From Gammaproteobacteria bacterium (GTDB taxonomy: Bacteria > Pseudomonadota > Gammaproteobacteria > Arenicellales > Poriferihabitantaceae): DNA of 64,000 nucleotides. The notes under the pieces are model-generated. The model did not search any database. It saw only the letters and a list, made by a program, of their open reading frames with translations, and was not told where the DNA came from. The DNA lies in NCBI GenBank assembly GCA_030432755.1, contig JAUILZ010000002.1, positions 248,001-312,000 on the forward strand, read 5' to 3'. Positions 44,288-53,961 of the stretch are shown in pieces; the first letter of the stretch is position 1, and each line of letters starts with the position of its first letter. A program made the translations under genes and the position numbers.

Positions 44288-47200
44288 TCACGCCGCCGCG
44301 GGGGCGGGAGCGCGCAGCCGCTGCACCCCGTTTTCATAGATGAGCAGGAGCGATGGCACCAGGAACAGCACCAGCAGCGTGGCAAAGGCGAGGCCGAACG
44401 CCATACTGGTGGCCATGGGGATGAGGAAACGCGCCTGGAGAGAGGTCTCGAACAGGAGCGGCGTCAGACCGGCGATGGTGGTAAGAGAGGTCAGCAGCAC
44501 CGCCCTGAGGCGCTGGCAGGCTGCCTCCACCACCGCCGCCGCCGGCGTCATGCCGCGCTGGCGGAGGTCGCGGTAGAACACCACCAGGATGATGGAGTCG
44601 TTGACCACGATGCCCGCGAGACCGAAGAAACCAAACAGGGACAGCAGGGTAAGGTCGAGCCCCATGAGCACATGGCCCCAGAGCGCGCCCACGAGGCCGA
44701 AGGGGATGATGAACATCACCACCAGCGGCCAGCCGTAGGAGCCGAACACCCAGGACAGCACGAGGTAGATCAGGCTGAGGGCGAGGATCAGGCCGAGGCG
44801 CATGTCGCCGAGGGTCTCGCGCTGGTCCGCCTGGCGACCCTCGAAACTGTAGCGCACGCCGTACTGGCCGGCGAGCTCCGGGAGCACGGTCTCCTCCAGC
44901 TCGGCGCGTATCGCGTTGGCATTGTTGACCCCGGGATCGACGTCGCCGATCACCGTGACCGCCAGCTGGCCGCCGGAGTGGCGGATGGTCTCGAAGCCGC
45001 GTTCGAGGCGGATGTCGGCCAGGTTGCCGATGGGCTCGGTACCGCCGGATGGCAGCACGATGTCGAGTTCGCCGAGGCTCGCGACGGTATTGCGTTCGGC
45101 TTCCGGCAGCGAGACGCGGACCTCGATGTCGTCGAATCCGTCGGAAAGTTCCTGCACCTTGACCCCGTCATAGGCCGCGCGCAGCTGGGCCGATACTTCC
45201 CGCACGTCGAGACCCAGTGCCTGGGCGGTAGGGGTCAGCTCGAGCACCATCTGCTCGCGCCCGTAGGGCGCGTCGTCCTCGACCCCGGAGACGCCCGGAA
45301 TCTGGCGCAGCACCTCGGCGAGGCGCACCGCCACTTCCTTCACCCGGGCGATGCTGTCGCCGACCAGGCGGATATCGATCTCGCTCCCGGGCGGCCCCGC
45401 CCGCGGCTCGCCGATGCTGAGCGTCTCCCGGCCGGGTACCGGCGGCAGCTTCCCGCGCCAGGCTTTCAGGATGTCGCGGTTGCGCACGTCGCGCCGGTCG
45501 GGATCCACCAGCTCCACCCGCAGGCTGCCGAAATGATCGCCGCTGCTGCGCGACTCGCCTTCCTGGGTGCCGTGGCGGCGTAGCACCAGGTTGACGAACG
45601 GTTCTCCCAGTTCCGCCTCCACTTCCGCCAGGGCATCCTCCATCACCGTCAGGTAGTCGTCCACCACCCGGGCCGGCGTGCCGGAGACGAAGGCGACGTT
45701 GGCGAAGATCCGGTCCGCCTCGGCGGTGGGAAAGAACTGGAACGCGATGCGCCCCGAGGCGAACCAGCCCACGGTGGCGAGCAACACCGCGATGGCGAGC
45801 GCCAGGGTGGTCCAGCGGAACGCCACGGCGCCCTCGAGGAGCGGCCGGAACAGGCGTTCGCGGAAGCCGTTGAAGCCGGCGTCCAGCGCGCTCCGCAGCC
45901 GCCCCGGGTTCCTGCGCCGAATGCGGCGAAACGAATGGGTGAGATGCCCCGGCAGTACGAGGAAACATTCCACCAGCGAGGCGAAGATGATGCAGATCAC
46001 AACAACCGGAATCGCCTGCAGGATCGCGCCCATGATGCCACCGATCAGGATCAGCGGGAAGAACGATGCCACCGTGGTGAGCGACGAGGAAATCACCGGC
46101 CCCAGCATCCGCCTCGCCGCGCGCTCCGAGGCGTTGTGCGGATCGTCGCCGCTGCTGTACTGGCTCATCGCCTCCTCACCTACCACGATGGCGTCGTCAA
46201 CGATGATGCCAAGCGCCATGATGAGGCCGAACAGGCTCACCATGTTGATGGAACCGCCGATGGCGTAGAGCATCGCGAGGGCGGCCATGAACGACACCGG
46301 GATGCCCACCGCGACCCAGAACGCCACCCGCCCGTGGAGGAACAGGAACAGGATCAACAGCACCAGCGCGAGGCCGCCGACACCGTTCTTGACCAGCAGG
46401 TTGATGCGGTCCTGGAGCAGCTCCCACTGCTGGCTGAAGGGTACGATCTCCACTCCCGGCGGCAACGTGGGACGGGTGTCCTCGACCCATTGCATGAGGA
46501 TGCGCGCCGCCTCCAGGCTGTCGCTGTTCTCGGTACGGTTGAGGCTCAGTTCCACCGCCGGCATGCCCCGGTAGCTGATGGTCACCTGGTTGTCGAGGGG
46601 CTTGCGCCCGATCTCGCCGATGTCGCCCAGCGTCACCAGCCGCCCCTGCTCCGTGGCCACCACCGGGATCGATTCGAAATCGAGCCCGGATTCCCGTCGC
46701 TCGCGGAAACGGAGCTGGCGCGAGGTCTCGCCGCGGCCGATGATGCCCACCGGGTCGTCCCGCGACCAGGCGGAAACACGGCGGCCGATGTCATCCAGCG
46801 ACAGGCCAAGTTCGCGCAGCCGGCGCGAGGGGATCTCGATCGCGATCTGTTCCGCGGGCAGTCCGCTGATGAAGATCTTGGCGATGCCGCGGTCCAGCAG
46901 TTCCTGCTCGAAGCGGTTCACCAGCGGGCGGAGCTGATCGAGATCGGGGCCGCCGGTGACCAGCACCTTGCCGACGTCCTCGTAGCGGATCACCTTGCTG
47001 ACCACCGGCGTCTCGGCGCCCTCGGGCAGGTTCTGCACCTGGTCGACGTACTGCTTGACCTGGTCCACGGCGAGGCCCATGTCGGTCCCTTCCTCGAACT
47101 CCAGGGTCACCGAGGAGACACCCTCGGCGGAGGTGGAGGTCATCTGCTTGACGAAGTCCACGTCGCGCAGCGCTTGCTCGAGGGAGGTGGTGACGAGTTC

Positions 47201-47422
47201 CTCCACGTCCTCCGCGCTCGCACCGCTCCACACCACGCGCACGGTGGCGTAGTCGATGTTGAAGGTGGGGAAGAACTGGGTATTGAGCTGCCTGAGCGCC
47301 CACACGCCCGCTAGCAGCATCATCACCATCAGCAGGTTCGCCGCAACCGGGTGGTTGGCGAACAGGCCGATGAGACCGCCGCGCCCGCCCGCGGACGGCG
47401 GCCCTGGCGGTGTATCACTCAT
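44288..47422 (-). CDS. RND efflux pump, inner-membrane permease (HAE1-like)
   Basis: A 1044-residue, twelve-helix proton-driven pump subunit. It shows LFANHPVAANLLMVMML for the first helix, LIMALGIIVDDAIVVGEEAM for the fourth helix with the proton-relay Asp pair, and the large periplasmic loops after helices 1 and 7. In the family it exports drugs, bile-like compounds or fatty acids with a periplasmic adaptor and an outer-membrane channel. Its start overlaps the end of the adaptor gene by 8 bp. No TolC-type gene is next to it, so a distant channel would be used. Confidence 0.93.
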   Translation of the reverse strand: MSDTPPGPPSAGGRGGLIGLFANHPVAANLLMVMMLLAGVWALRQLNTQFFPTFNIDYATVRVVWSGASAEDVEELVTTSLEQALRDVDFVKQMTSTSAEGVSSVTLEFEEGTDMGLAVDQVKQYVDQVQNLPEGAETPVVSKVIRYEDVGKVLVTGGPDLDQLRPLVNRFEQELLDRGIAKIFISGLPAEQIAIEIPSRRLRELGLSLDDIGRRVSAWSRDDPVGIIGRGETSRQLRFRERRESGLDFESIPVVATEQGRLVTLGDIGEIGRKPLDNQVTISYRGMPAVELSLNRTENSDSLEAARILMQWVEDTRPTLPPGVEIVPFSQQWELLQDRINLLVKNGVGGLALVLLILFLFLHGRVAFWVAVGIPVSFMAALAMLYAIGGSINMVSLFGLIMALGIIVDDAIVVGEEAMSQYSSGDDPHNASERAARRMLGPVISSSLTTVASFFPLILIGGIMGAILQAIPVVVICIIFASLVECFLVLPGHLTHSFRRIRRRNPGRLRSALDAGFNGFRERLFRPLLEGAVAFRWTTLALAIAVLLATVGWFASGRIAFQFFPTAEADRIFANVAFVSGTPARVVDDYLTVMEDALAEVEAELGEPFVNLVLRRHGTQEGESRSSGDHFGSLRVELVDPDRRDVRNRDILKAWRGKLPPVPGRETLSIGEPRAGPPGSEIDIRLVGDSIARVKEVAVRLAEVLRQIPGVSGVEDDAPYGREQMVLELTPTAQALGLDVREVSAQLRAAYDGVKVQELSDGFDDIEVRVSLPEAERNTVASLGELDIVLPSGGTEPIGNLADIRLERGFETIRHSGGQLAVTVIGDVDPGVNNANAIRAELEETVLPELAGQYGVRYSFEGRQADQRETLGDMRLGLILALSLIYLVLSWVFGSYGWPLVVMFIIPFGLVGALWGHVLMGLDLTLLSLFGFFGLAGIVVNDSIILVVFYRDLRQRGMTPAAAVVEAACQRLRAVLLTSLTTIAGLTPLLFETSLQARFLIPMATSMAFGLAFATLLVLFLVPSLLLIYENGVQRLRAPAPAAA

Positions 47423-48656
47423 TGTCGCCCTTTATCCGCACCGCCAGCCCGTCGATGGCCTGTGGCAGGCGCGAGACCAGCACCCGGTCGCCGGCGCCGA
47501 ACGCCGATCCGTCGAGCAACAAAACCTGGTTACCCTCCTCGTCGCGGCGCTGGCCGAGGCGCGTCACCGACACCCCCTCGAGCCTGCCGTCCACCACCCG
47601 ATAGACCCGGTTGTCACCGTAGAGCGCATCGGTGGTCATGGCGACCACGCCCTCCAGTGGCGGCAGCTCGAGATGGACCTCCACCGTGGTGCCGAGGGCC
47701 GGAAGGTCGCCCTCGGTCCCACGGAAGAACACGTCCACCCCGCCCTGCCCCTGGGCGACACTGGCGGCCAGGCGGTCGAGCACGAGATCGATATCGGCGC
47801 CGTTCCTCTTCACCGTTGCGTGTACCGGGATGTCACGGTTCACCGCATCCGCGAGGGTGGGCACGTTGCGGCTCGGCACCTGGGCGCGGACCTCGAGGTT
47901 GTGGCTGTCGTAGAGCCGCACCAGCGGCGTACCCTGGGAAGTGCGATCCCCCGGCGATACCAGGACTTCGATCACCCGCCCGCTGTAGGGCGCGCGCACC
48001 ACGGTACGCTCCAGGTCCCGCAATGCCTGGTCGAGAGCGGCCTCGGCATTGTCCAGGCGGGCGCGCCAGAGTTTCTGGCGCGAGGCGTAGTCGTTGATCT
48101 TCAGCTCGCGTTGGGTGATGGCGAGCAGTTGCTGCTCTTCCGCCTGCAGGGCATCGTCCAGCGTCGCCTCGGTGCCCGCACGGGAGCTCGCCAGGGTACG
48201 CGCGCGTTCCACCGCCTTTCGCGTCAGCGCGAGCAGGGCCTGCTCGCGGCCCAGGGCCTCCCGGTCCGCGTCGTAGGCAAGGCGGTCGCTTTCGATCTGG
48301 GCCTCGAGCTCGGCGATGCTTGCCTTGCGCTGCAGGATCTGCAGGGCAACGTCGGCGTCGTCGAGGCGCACCAGGACGTCGCCCACGGCCACCCTGTCGC
48401 CTTCGCGCACCGCGACTTCGATCACGTCGGCGGAGATCCCCGCGCTGAGTTCGCTGTTGCTGGGCGCCTCGACGCGGCCGAACAGCGTGAGCTGGGGCGC
48501 CAGCGTGCTCGGTGCGATTTCCACCGCCGAAACCACCGGCGGGCGCACCTCGGAGGGAATCGGCGCCACCTCCATCCGGTTCGCGCGGAGGTACTGAAAC
48601 AGCCCGACCCCGAGGGCCAGCACCAACAGCGGCAATATGAACTTGAGCACACGCAT
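47415..48656 (-). CDS. RND efflux pump, periplasmic adaptor subunit
   Basis: A 413-residue membrane-fusion protein. An N-terminal membrane anchor (FILPLLVLALGVGLFQYL) is followed by a lipoyl-type half (GISADVIEVAVREGDRVAVGDVLVRL), a helical hairpin (about residues 100-200) and the second lipoyl half (LERTVVRAPYSGRVIEVLVSPGDRT). It links the inner-membrane pump to an outer-membrane channel. It is the first gene of the pump operon and overlaps the permease gene by 8 bp. It is divergent from the thiamine-pyrophosphokinase-like gene at 48728. Confidence 0.92.
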   Translation of the reverse strand: MRVLKFILPLLVLALGVGLFQYLRANRMEVAPIPSEVRPPVVSAVEIAPSTLAPQLTLFGRVEAPSNSELSAGISADVIEVAVREGDRVAVGDVLVRLDDADVALQILQRKASIAELEAQIESDRLAYDADREALGREQALLALTRKAVERARTLASSRAGTEATLDDALQAEEQQLLAITQRELKINDYASRQKLWRARLDNAEAALDQALRDLERTVVRAPYSGRVIEVLVSPGDRTSQGTPLVRLYDSHNLEVRAQVPSRNVPTLADAVNRDIPVHATVKRNGADIDLVLDRLAASVAQGQGGVDVFFRGTEGDLPALGTTVEVHLELPPLEGVVAMTTDALYGDNRVYRVVDGRLEGVSVTRLGQRRDEEGNQVLLLDGSAFGAGDRVLVSRLPQAIDGLAVRIKGDNE

Positions 48657-48727
48657 GACGTGGGATTCAGGCAGGATCGGGTGACGGGATGCGGGGTATT
48701 ATAGAAGCGGCGCGTCGCCGCCACGTG

Positions 48728-49411
48728 ATGCAAACCGCGGCTTTACCCGAATTTACACACCCTAGACCCGAATATTTCACCAGCGGAATCTTGGACCAGC
48801 AAATCCTGCACGACTATTTCCGCGCCCATGCCGATACGGCCAGTATCCAGCTGGTCGGACCGCTCGCGGAGGCGGGCCTCGAGCTCAGCGAACCGGTCAT
48901 CTTCGTCGACGGCGGCGCGCGGCTCAGACGGGGCGCGGAGGGCATCGCCGTCGGCGACGGCGACTCGTTTTCCGGCGAACTCGACCACCTCCTCGATACC
49001 GCGAAGGACTTCTCCGACCTCGCCTTCGCCCTCTCGCTGGTTCCGGAGGGATTCAACGAGATCGAACTGCACGGCTTCCTCGGCGGCCGGCGCGACCACG
49101 AACTCCTGAACCTGGGCGAATGCCATCACTTTCTCACGAGGCGCACCCAATCCACGCGCCTTCGGCTGGACAACACCCTTGAGGCTTTCAGCGCCGGACA
49201 TTGGCGATTTCATCGCCAGGGCCTGTTCAGCCTCGTGACGTTCGCCCCTGCGCTGGTGGCCCTCTCCGGCGACTGCCGCTACCCGATCCCCCCGGGCACC
49301 ACGGTGCAGCCGGTGAGCTCCTTTGGCCTCAGCAACGAGGGTCACGGCGAGATCCGCCTGGAAGCCGACGGCCCCGTGTTCATCATCCGGACTGCCGGCG
49401 AAGGCGACTGA
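48728..49411 (+). CDS. thiamine pyrophosphokinase-like protein
   Basis: The 227-residue protein has recognisable marks of thiamine pyrophosphokinase in order: FVDGGARLR, IAVGDGDSFSG (usually GDxDS), TAKDFSDLAFAL (usually KDxTDxExAL) and GFLGGRRDHELLN (GGRxDHxLxN). The C-terminal thiamine-binding part (SFGLSNEGHGEIRLEADGPV) is also in place. Changes in the Asp-rich motifs leave it open whether it makes thiamine diphosphate or has another pyrophosphate substrate. The ATG at 48728 was chosen over one 13 codons upstream. It is monocistronic, with a hairpin just behind it. No thiamine riboswitch was seen. Confidence 0.65.
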   Translation: MQTAALPEFTHPRPEYFTSGILDQQILHDYFRAHADTASIQLVGPLAEAGLELSEPVIFVDGGARLRRGAEGIAVGDGDSFSGELDHLLDTAKDFSDLAFALSLVPEGFNEIELHGFLGGRRDHELLNLGECHHFLTRRTQSTRLRLDNTLEAFSAGHWRFHRQGLFSLVTFAPALVALSGDCRYPIPPGTTVQPVSSFGLSNEGHGEIRLEADGPVFIIRTAGEGD

Positions 49412-49412
49412 T

Positions 49413-49435
49413 TGCCGGCGCGTATAGCGCCGGCA
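49413..49435. terminator. perfect 9 bp hairpin between converging genes
   Basis: TGCCGGCGC (49413-49421), loop GTATA, GCGCCGGCA (49427-49435). It starts 2 bp after one gene and 9 bp from the end of the opposite one. Without a T tract on either side it is an mRNA 3' end element or a weak two-way terminator. Confidence 0.5.
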
Positions 49436-49443
49436 GGTCGTGG

Positions 49444-51807
49444 TTACATCACCTCGATCACGATCTCGTGGATCGTGCCGGTGAACTTCGTCTCCTCCGG
49501 GCCGTAGCCGATGCCCTGGGCGACCGGGGTCTGGTTGTCGAGGCCGACGTCGGCGGTTTCGTCCGCGGAGAACACGTTGGGCTGGGTGCGGCCGATCCGG
49601 CTCTCGGCGACCTGTTCGCCGTTCACCGAGATGGTGGCGGTACCGCCCTTGCCGAGTCCGCCGCCATCGTAGGCGAAGTCAAGCACCACGGTCGCCGGAC
49701 CCGCGGGCAGCGGGTCCGGACCCTCGACCACGAACCGTTCCAGGCCGAGGAAGTTGTACTCGTAGGCGGGCCTGCCCTCGCGGACGTGCAGCGACCAGCC
49801 GCCGTAACGGCTGCCCTGCACCAGCAGCGCGCCCGAGGCGCCGCCCTCGGGTATCTCGATCTCGGCGGTGATCTTCATGGAGCGGTTCTTCACGTTGATG
49901 AAGGTGTTCTCCAGCATGCCGTTCATGCCCTCGTAGAGCGTGAGCGAGGTGCGGTCGCCGATGAGGTCGGGCCGTCCCGCGAGCGCCGGGTTGGTCCGCT
50001 CGATGAGACGGTCGTCGATGGGGAACACGTGATACTTCGCCGCCTCGGTCATGAACAGCGCCTGCATCTCCGCGAGTTTTTCCGGATGTTCAGAGGCCAG
50101 GTTATTCGCAAGACTGAAATCCTCTTGCACGTGGTAGAGGTCCCAGACATCGTCCTCGAGGGGTTTTCGTTTGCCGGAGGAGTCCCACGGGGCATAGTGG
50201 ACCGTGCGCGCGAGCCAGCCGTCGCGGTAGATGGCGCGGTTGCCGAAGATCTCGAAATACTGCGTCGTGTGACGCTCGGGCGCGTCGGCATCGTTGAAGG
50301 TGTAGAGCAGGCTGGTGCCCTCGATCGGCACCTGGGGAATGCCGTTGACCATCCTGGGCTCCGGCAGCGAGGCGGCCTCGAGCACCGTCGGCGCGACGTC
50401 GATGACATGGCCGAACTGGCTGCGCATGCCGCCGCCCTTCTCGATGCCGGCTGGCCAGCGGACCACCATGCCGTTGCGCGTGCCGCCGAAATCGGAGGCC
50501 ACCTGCTTGGTCCACTTGAAAGGCGCGTCGAACGCGATCGCCCAGCCCGCGGACATGTGGGGGAAGGTGTCCGGGCTGCCCCACTTGTCGATCAGGGGGA
50601 GGAGGTCCTCGACCTTTTCCTGGACGCCGTTGAAGTAGGTCATCTCGTTGAACATGCCGACCATGCCGCCCTCGGCGCTGGTGCCGTTGTCACCGGCGAT
50701 GTAGATGATCATCGTATTGTCGGTCTCGCCGATATCGTCCACCGCCTGGACCAGCCGGCCGATGTTGTGATCGGTGTGTGCGACGAAGCCGGCAAACACC
50801 TCGGCCTGGCGGCGGAACAGGGTCTTGTGATCCTCGGGCAGGTCGTCCCAGGCCGCGATATCTTCAGGCCGGGGTGGCAGCATGGTGTTTTCCGGGATGA
50901 TGCCCTGGGACTTCTGCCGCTCGTAGGACGCCTCGCGTACCGCGTCCCATCCATTGTCGAACTGGCCGTGATACTTCTCGATCCAGTCCTTCGGCACGTG
51001 GTGGGGCGCATGTGTCGCGCCGGTGGCGAAATAGATAAAGAACGGCTTGTCCGGCGTCATCGACTGCTGCGCCTTCATCCAGTTGATGGCCTGGTTCGTC
51101 ATGTCCTCGGTGAAATGGTAGCCCTCGGTATGCGGCGGGTTGATGCGGCGAACACCGTCGAAGATCAACGGTGACCACTGGTCCGTCTCGCCACCAATGA
51201 AGCCATAGAACTTGTCGAAGCCCTGGTGGATGGGCCAGCGGTCGAAGGGTCCGGATACGCTGGTCTCCCAGGCGGCGGTTTCATGCCACTTGCCGAAGGC
51301 GCCCGTACTGTAGCCATTCAGGCGCAGCATCTCCGCCAGCGGCGCCACGCGGTTGGGAATCGCGCCGGTGTTACCGGGATAGGCGGTGGCGGTCTCCATG
51401 ATCGAACCGGTGTTGTTGGTATGGTGGTTGCGTCCGCTCTTGAGCGCCACCCGCGTGGGCGAACAGAGCGCGGTGGTATGGAAGTTGTTGTAGCGCAGCC
51501 CTTCCTGTGCGAGTTGGTCCAGGGTCGGCGTCGAGATCGGCCCGCCAAACGTCGTCGTCGCGCCGAATCCCAGGTCGTCAATCAGGACGATGATGACGTT
51601 GGGCGCGCCCTCCGGCGCCTTCACCTCGAAGCGTGGCGGCGGCTGGGTGTTGCGCACGTCCATCTCGGTGTAGGTCGGCGGGATCGGGTCGGCGATCGGC
51701 AGGACCGTGCGATCGAGAGCCGGGGCTGATTGCGCCGCCGCGATGCGGGTCAGCGCGACAAAAATCGCCGCGGCGCCGAAGGTGGTGTGGTGGAACGATC
51801 CAAACAT
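49444..51807 (-). CDS. secreted arylsulfatase (type I, formylglycine-dependent)
   Basis: A 787-residue sulfatase with an N-terminal signal-like sequence (TTFGAAAIFVALTRIAAAQ), metal ligands IDDLGFG (residues 76-82) and the sulfatase signature CSPTR (Cys115), whose cysteine must be turned into formylglycine. AGDNGTSAEGG, with the usual Asp-Asn, follows. After the sulfatase body a beta-sandwich-like end (about 620-787: ITAEIEIPEGGASGALLVQG, FAYDGGGLGKGGTATISVNG) is added, as in large bacterial arylsulfatases. It frees sulfate from sulfate esters in the periplasm or outside the cell. No anSME or FGE maturation gene lies next to it. Confidence 0.92.
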   Translation of the reverse strand: MFGSFHHTTFGAAAIFVALTRIAAAQSAPALDRTVLPIADPIPPTYTEMDVRNTQPPPRFEVKAPEGAPNVIIVLIDDLGFGATTTFGGPISTPTLDQLAQEGLRYNNFHTTALCSPTRVALKSGRNHHTNNTGSIMETATAYPGNTGAIPNRVAPLAEMLRLNGYSTGAFGKWHETAAWETSVSGPFDRWPIHQGFDKFYGFIGGETDQWSPLIFDGVRRINPPHTEGYHFTEDMTNQAINWMKAQQSMTPDKPFFIYFATGATHAPHHVPKDWIEKYHGQFDNGWDAVREASYERQKSQGIIPENTMLPPRPEDIAAWDDLPEDHKTLFRRQAEVFAGFVAHTDHNIGRLVQAVDDIGETDNTMIIYIAGDNGTSAEGGMVGMFNEMTYFNGVQEKVEDLLPLIDKWGSPDTFPHMSAGWAIAFDAPFKWTKQVASDFGGTRNGMVVRWPAGIEKGGGMRSQFGHVIDVAPTVLEAASLPEPRMVNGIPQVPIEGTSLLYTFNDADAPERHTTQYFEIFGNRAIYRDGWLARTVHYAPWDSSGKRKPLEDDVWDLYHVQEDFSLANNLASEHPEKLAEMQALFMTEAAKYHVFPIDDRLIERTNPALAGRPDLIGDRTSLTLYEGMNGMLENTFINVKNRSMKITAEIEIPEGGASGALLVQGSRYGGWSLHVREGRPAYEYNFLGLERFVVEGPDPLPAGPATVVLDFAYDGGGLGKGGTATISVNGEQVAESRIGRTQPNVFSADETADVGLDNQTPVAQGIGYGPEETKFTGTIHEIVIEVM

Positions 51808-52136
51808 CCTGAGTCTCCCGTTATTCGTTGTTGAGATATCCGGGCCAGTTTACTACTCCCGGGAACGCTCCTGCCATAGCTCGTGCGCGGCCCGGTCGAG
51901 CACCAGGCAGACGACACTGGTCGTCAGGTCGAGCACCAGCACGACGTTTCCATCCGGCCGGATCGCCGAAACCGGGCGACCATTCCGGGTCCCCGGATAG
52001 CAGGAAAACGAACCCTGGCGGGCTTGCCCGGGCCGTATGGCGGCCCCCAACATGGTGCGCTTATGTCAGTTGTACCTTGAGAATGGTTGGACGCGGGTTC
52101 TTGATATTTCCCGTCTTCGATGCGACAACACATGCC
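51808..52136. other. 329 bp region between arylsulfatase and aroE
   Basis: A 66-codon frame on the minus strand (51853-52053) has a coding-like second half (DGNVVLVLDLTTSVVCLVLD, strongly biased to G or C in the third position) but no recognised family and an unlikely first half. It may be a gene remnant. No other feature was found; the promoters of both divergent genes should lie here. Confidence 0.35.
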
Positions 52137-52997
52137 ATGACCGACCTGTTCGATTTCCGCCCGCCGGCGCGCGACTACGCGGTGATGGGCAATCCCGTCG
52201 CTCACAGCAAGTCGCCGCGTATCCATGAAATGTTCGCGCAACAGTGTGACATCACCCTTACATACGACCGGATCCAGGTCGATATCGGGGGTTTCGACCA
52301 GGCGGTGAGCCATTTTGCCGCCCATGGCGGCGCCGGGCTGAACATCACCGTGCCGTTCAAGGTGGAAGCCTGGGAACTGTGCCAGCGAGCGGGGAATTCG
52401 CTGTCCGATCGCGCGCGACTCGCCGAAGCGGTCAATACCCTGGCGTTCTCGCGGGACGATGGTGTAGCCGGTGACAACACCGACGGCATTGGCATGGTGC
52501 GCGACATCGAGGTCAACCTGGACTGCCCGCTCGCCGGCCGGCGGGTGCTGGTGATCGGCGCCGGCGGCGCGGTGCGCGGTGTGCTCGGGCCGCTGCTCGA
52601 ACGCGGGCCGGCGTCGCTCCATGTCGTCAACCGCACCGCCGATCGAGCCTCCACGCTGGCGGCGCGTTTCGCCGCCGGCTCCGGGATAGCGGTAACGGGC
52701 GGCGCCCTGGAATCCGCATTGGGTGCCTACGACGTGGTGATCAACGGCACCGCGGCGAGCCTGGGGGGCGAACTCCCCGGGGTAAACGCCGGCTGCATCG
52801 GTAGTGGCACCCTCGCCTACGACATGATGTATGGTGATGCGCCAACAGCCTTCCTGTGCTGGGCGCTCGACCAGGGCGCGGCGCGGGCGGGCGACGGCCT
52901 CGGCATGCTGGTGGAACAGGCCGCCGAGTCCTTCAACATCTGGCACGGGGTCCGCCCGGATACCGCGCCGGTCATTGCGGCGCTGCGCGCCGGCTGA
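52137..52997 (+). CDS. aroE: shikimate dehydrogenase
   Basis: AroE reduces 3-dehydroshikimate to shikimate with NADPH, in the pathway to aromatic amino acids. The 286-residue protein has the substrate site AVMGNPVAHSKSPRIHEMF, the catalytic Lys-Asp region ITVPFKVEA and NTDGIGMVRD, and the NADP site VIGAGGAVRGVL (about residues 138-149). A normal length for the family (E. coli 272). It is followed 7 bp later by the 5'-nucleotidase gene and probably shares its transcript. Confidence 0.96.
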   Translation: MTDLFDFRPPARDYAVMGNPVAHSKSPRIHEMFAQQCDITLTYDRIQVDIGGFDQAVSHFAAHGGAGLNITVPFKVEAWELCQRAGNSLSDRARLAEAVNTLAFSRDDGVAGDNTDGIGMVRDIEVNLDCPLAGRRVLVIGAGGAVRGVLGPLLERGPASLHVVNRTADRASTLAARFAAGSGIAVTGGALESALGAYDVVINGTAASLGGELPGVNAGCIGSGTLAYDMMYGDAPTAFLCWALDQGAARAGDGLGMLVEQAAESFNIWHGVRPDTAPVIAALRAG

Positions 52998-53004
52998 CAC
53001 GAAC

Positions 53005-53898
53005 ATGGCAACCAGACTCGACAATACCCTGGTGATCGCGATCTCCTCGCGCGCCCTGTTCGACCTCGCCGACAGTCACCGGGTGTTCATGGAAGAGGGC
53101 ATCGAGGCCTACTGCCGCTACCAGATCGCGCACGAGAACGACCCCCTGGAGACCGGCGTCGCCTATCCCATGGTGCGCAAGTTCCTCGCGCTCAACAGGG
53201 ACCACGCACAGCAGGTGGAGATCGTGCTGCTGTCGCGCAACAGCGCCGATACCGGACTCAGGATTTTCAACTCCATCGAGCACTACGAACTCGGCATCAG
53301 CCGCGCCGCGTTCACCGGCGGCGAATCTCCGTGGCGCTACCTCAAACCCTTCGGCGCGGAGCTGTTTCTCTCGGCGGATCCCGACGACGTGCGCCGCGCG
53401 CTGGAATCGGGCATCGCCGCCGCCACCATCCTGCCCTCGCGGGTGGAAAACACCGACAGTGAGCGGCTCAAGATCGCCTTCGACGGCGACGCGGTGTTGT
53501 TCTCCGACGCCGCGGAGCAGGTGTACCAGTCCGAGGGCCTCGCGCGCTTCTCCGCCTCGGAGAAGAAGGCGGCCAACGAGCCGCTACCCGGCGGACCGTT
53601 CAAGCCGGTGCTGGCGGCGTTGCACCGCATCCAGAGCGCCTACCCCTCCGATGGTTCACCGATCCGCACCGCGCTCATCACCGCGCGCGCGGCGCCGGCC
53701 CACGAGCGCGTGATCCGTACCCTGCGGGCCTGGGACATCCGCATCGACGAGAGCTATTTTCTCGGCGGCGTCGACAAGGGAGAGTTCCTGCGCACCTTCG
53801 GCGCGGACATCTTCTTCGACGACCAGAGCGGCCACTGCGACTCCGCGCGCCAGTTCGTGCCCACCGGTCACGTGCCCCACGGGGTATCCAATTCCTGA
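53005..53898 (+). CDS. 5'-nucleotidase (cytosolic cN-I-like family)
   Basis: The 297-residue protein follows the family of cytosolic 5'-nucleotidase I: VIAISSRALFDLADSHRVF (residues 10-28), VLLSRNSADTGLRIFNSIEHY, FDGDAVLFSDAAEQVY and FFDDQSGHCDSA near the end, which place HAD-like Asp residues. It would remove phosphate from nucleoside monophosphates such as AMP, and so affect nucleotide pools. It starts 7 bp after aroE. There is no known pathway link between the two. Confidence 0.88.
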   Translation: MATRLDNTLVIAISSRALFDLADSHRVFMEEGIEAYCRYQIAHENDPLETGVAYPMVRKFLALNRDHAQQVEIVLLSRNSADTGLRIFNSIEHYELGISRAAFTGGESPWRYLKPFGAELFLSADPDDVRRALESGIAAATILPSRVENTDSERLKIAFDGDAVLFSDAAEQVYQSEGLARFSASEKKAANEPLPGGPFKPVLAALHRIQSAYPSDGSPIRTALITARAAPAHERVIRTLRAWDIRIDESYFLGGVDKGEFLRTFGADIFFDDQSGHCDSARQFVPTGHVPHGVSNS

Positions 53899-53961
53899 AC
53901 CTCGCTTACACAATTCACACGCGAAATACGAGGAACAGGAACGGGCCAACGTGGAACTCCT

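Noticed and set aside
51853..52053. 66-codon minus-strand frame between arylsulfatase and aroE
   Set aside because: Only its second half looks coding and no family or ribosome site was found; kept as a note on the region, not as a gene.
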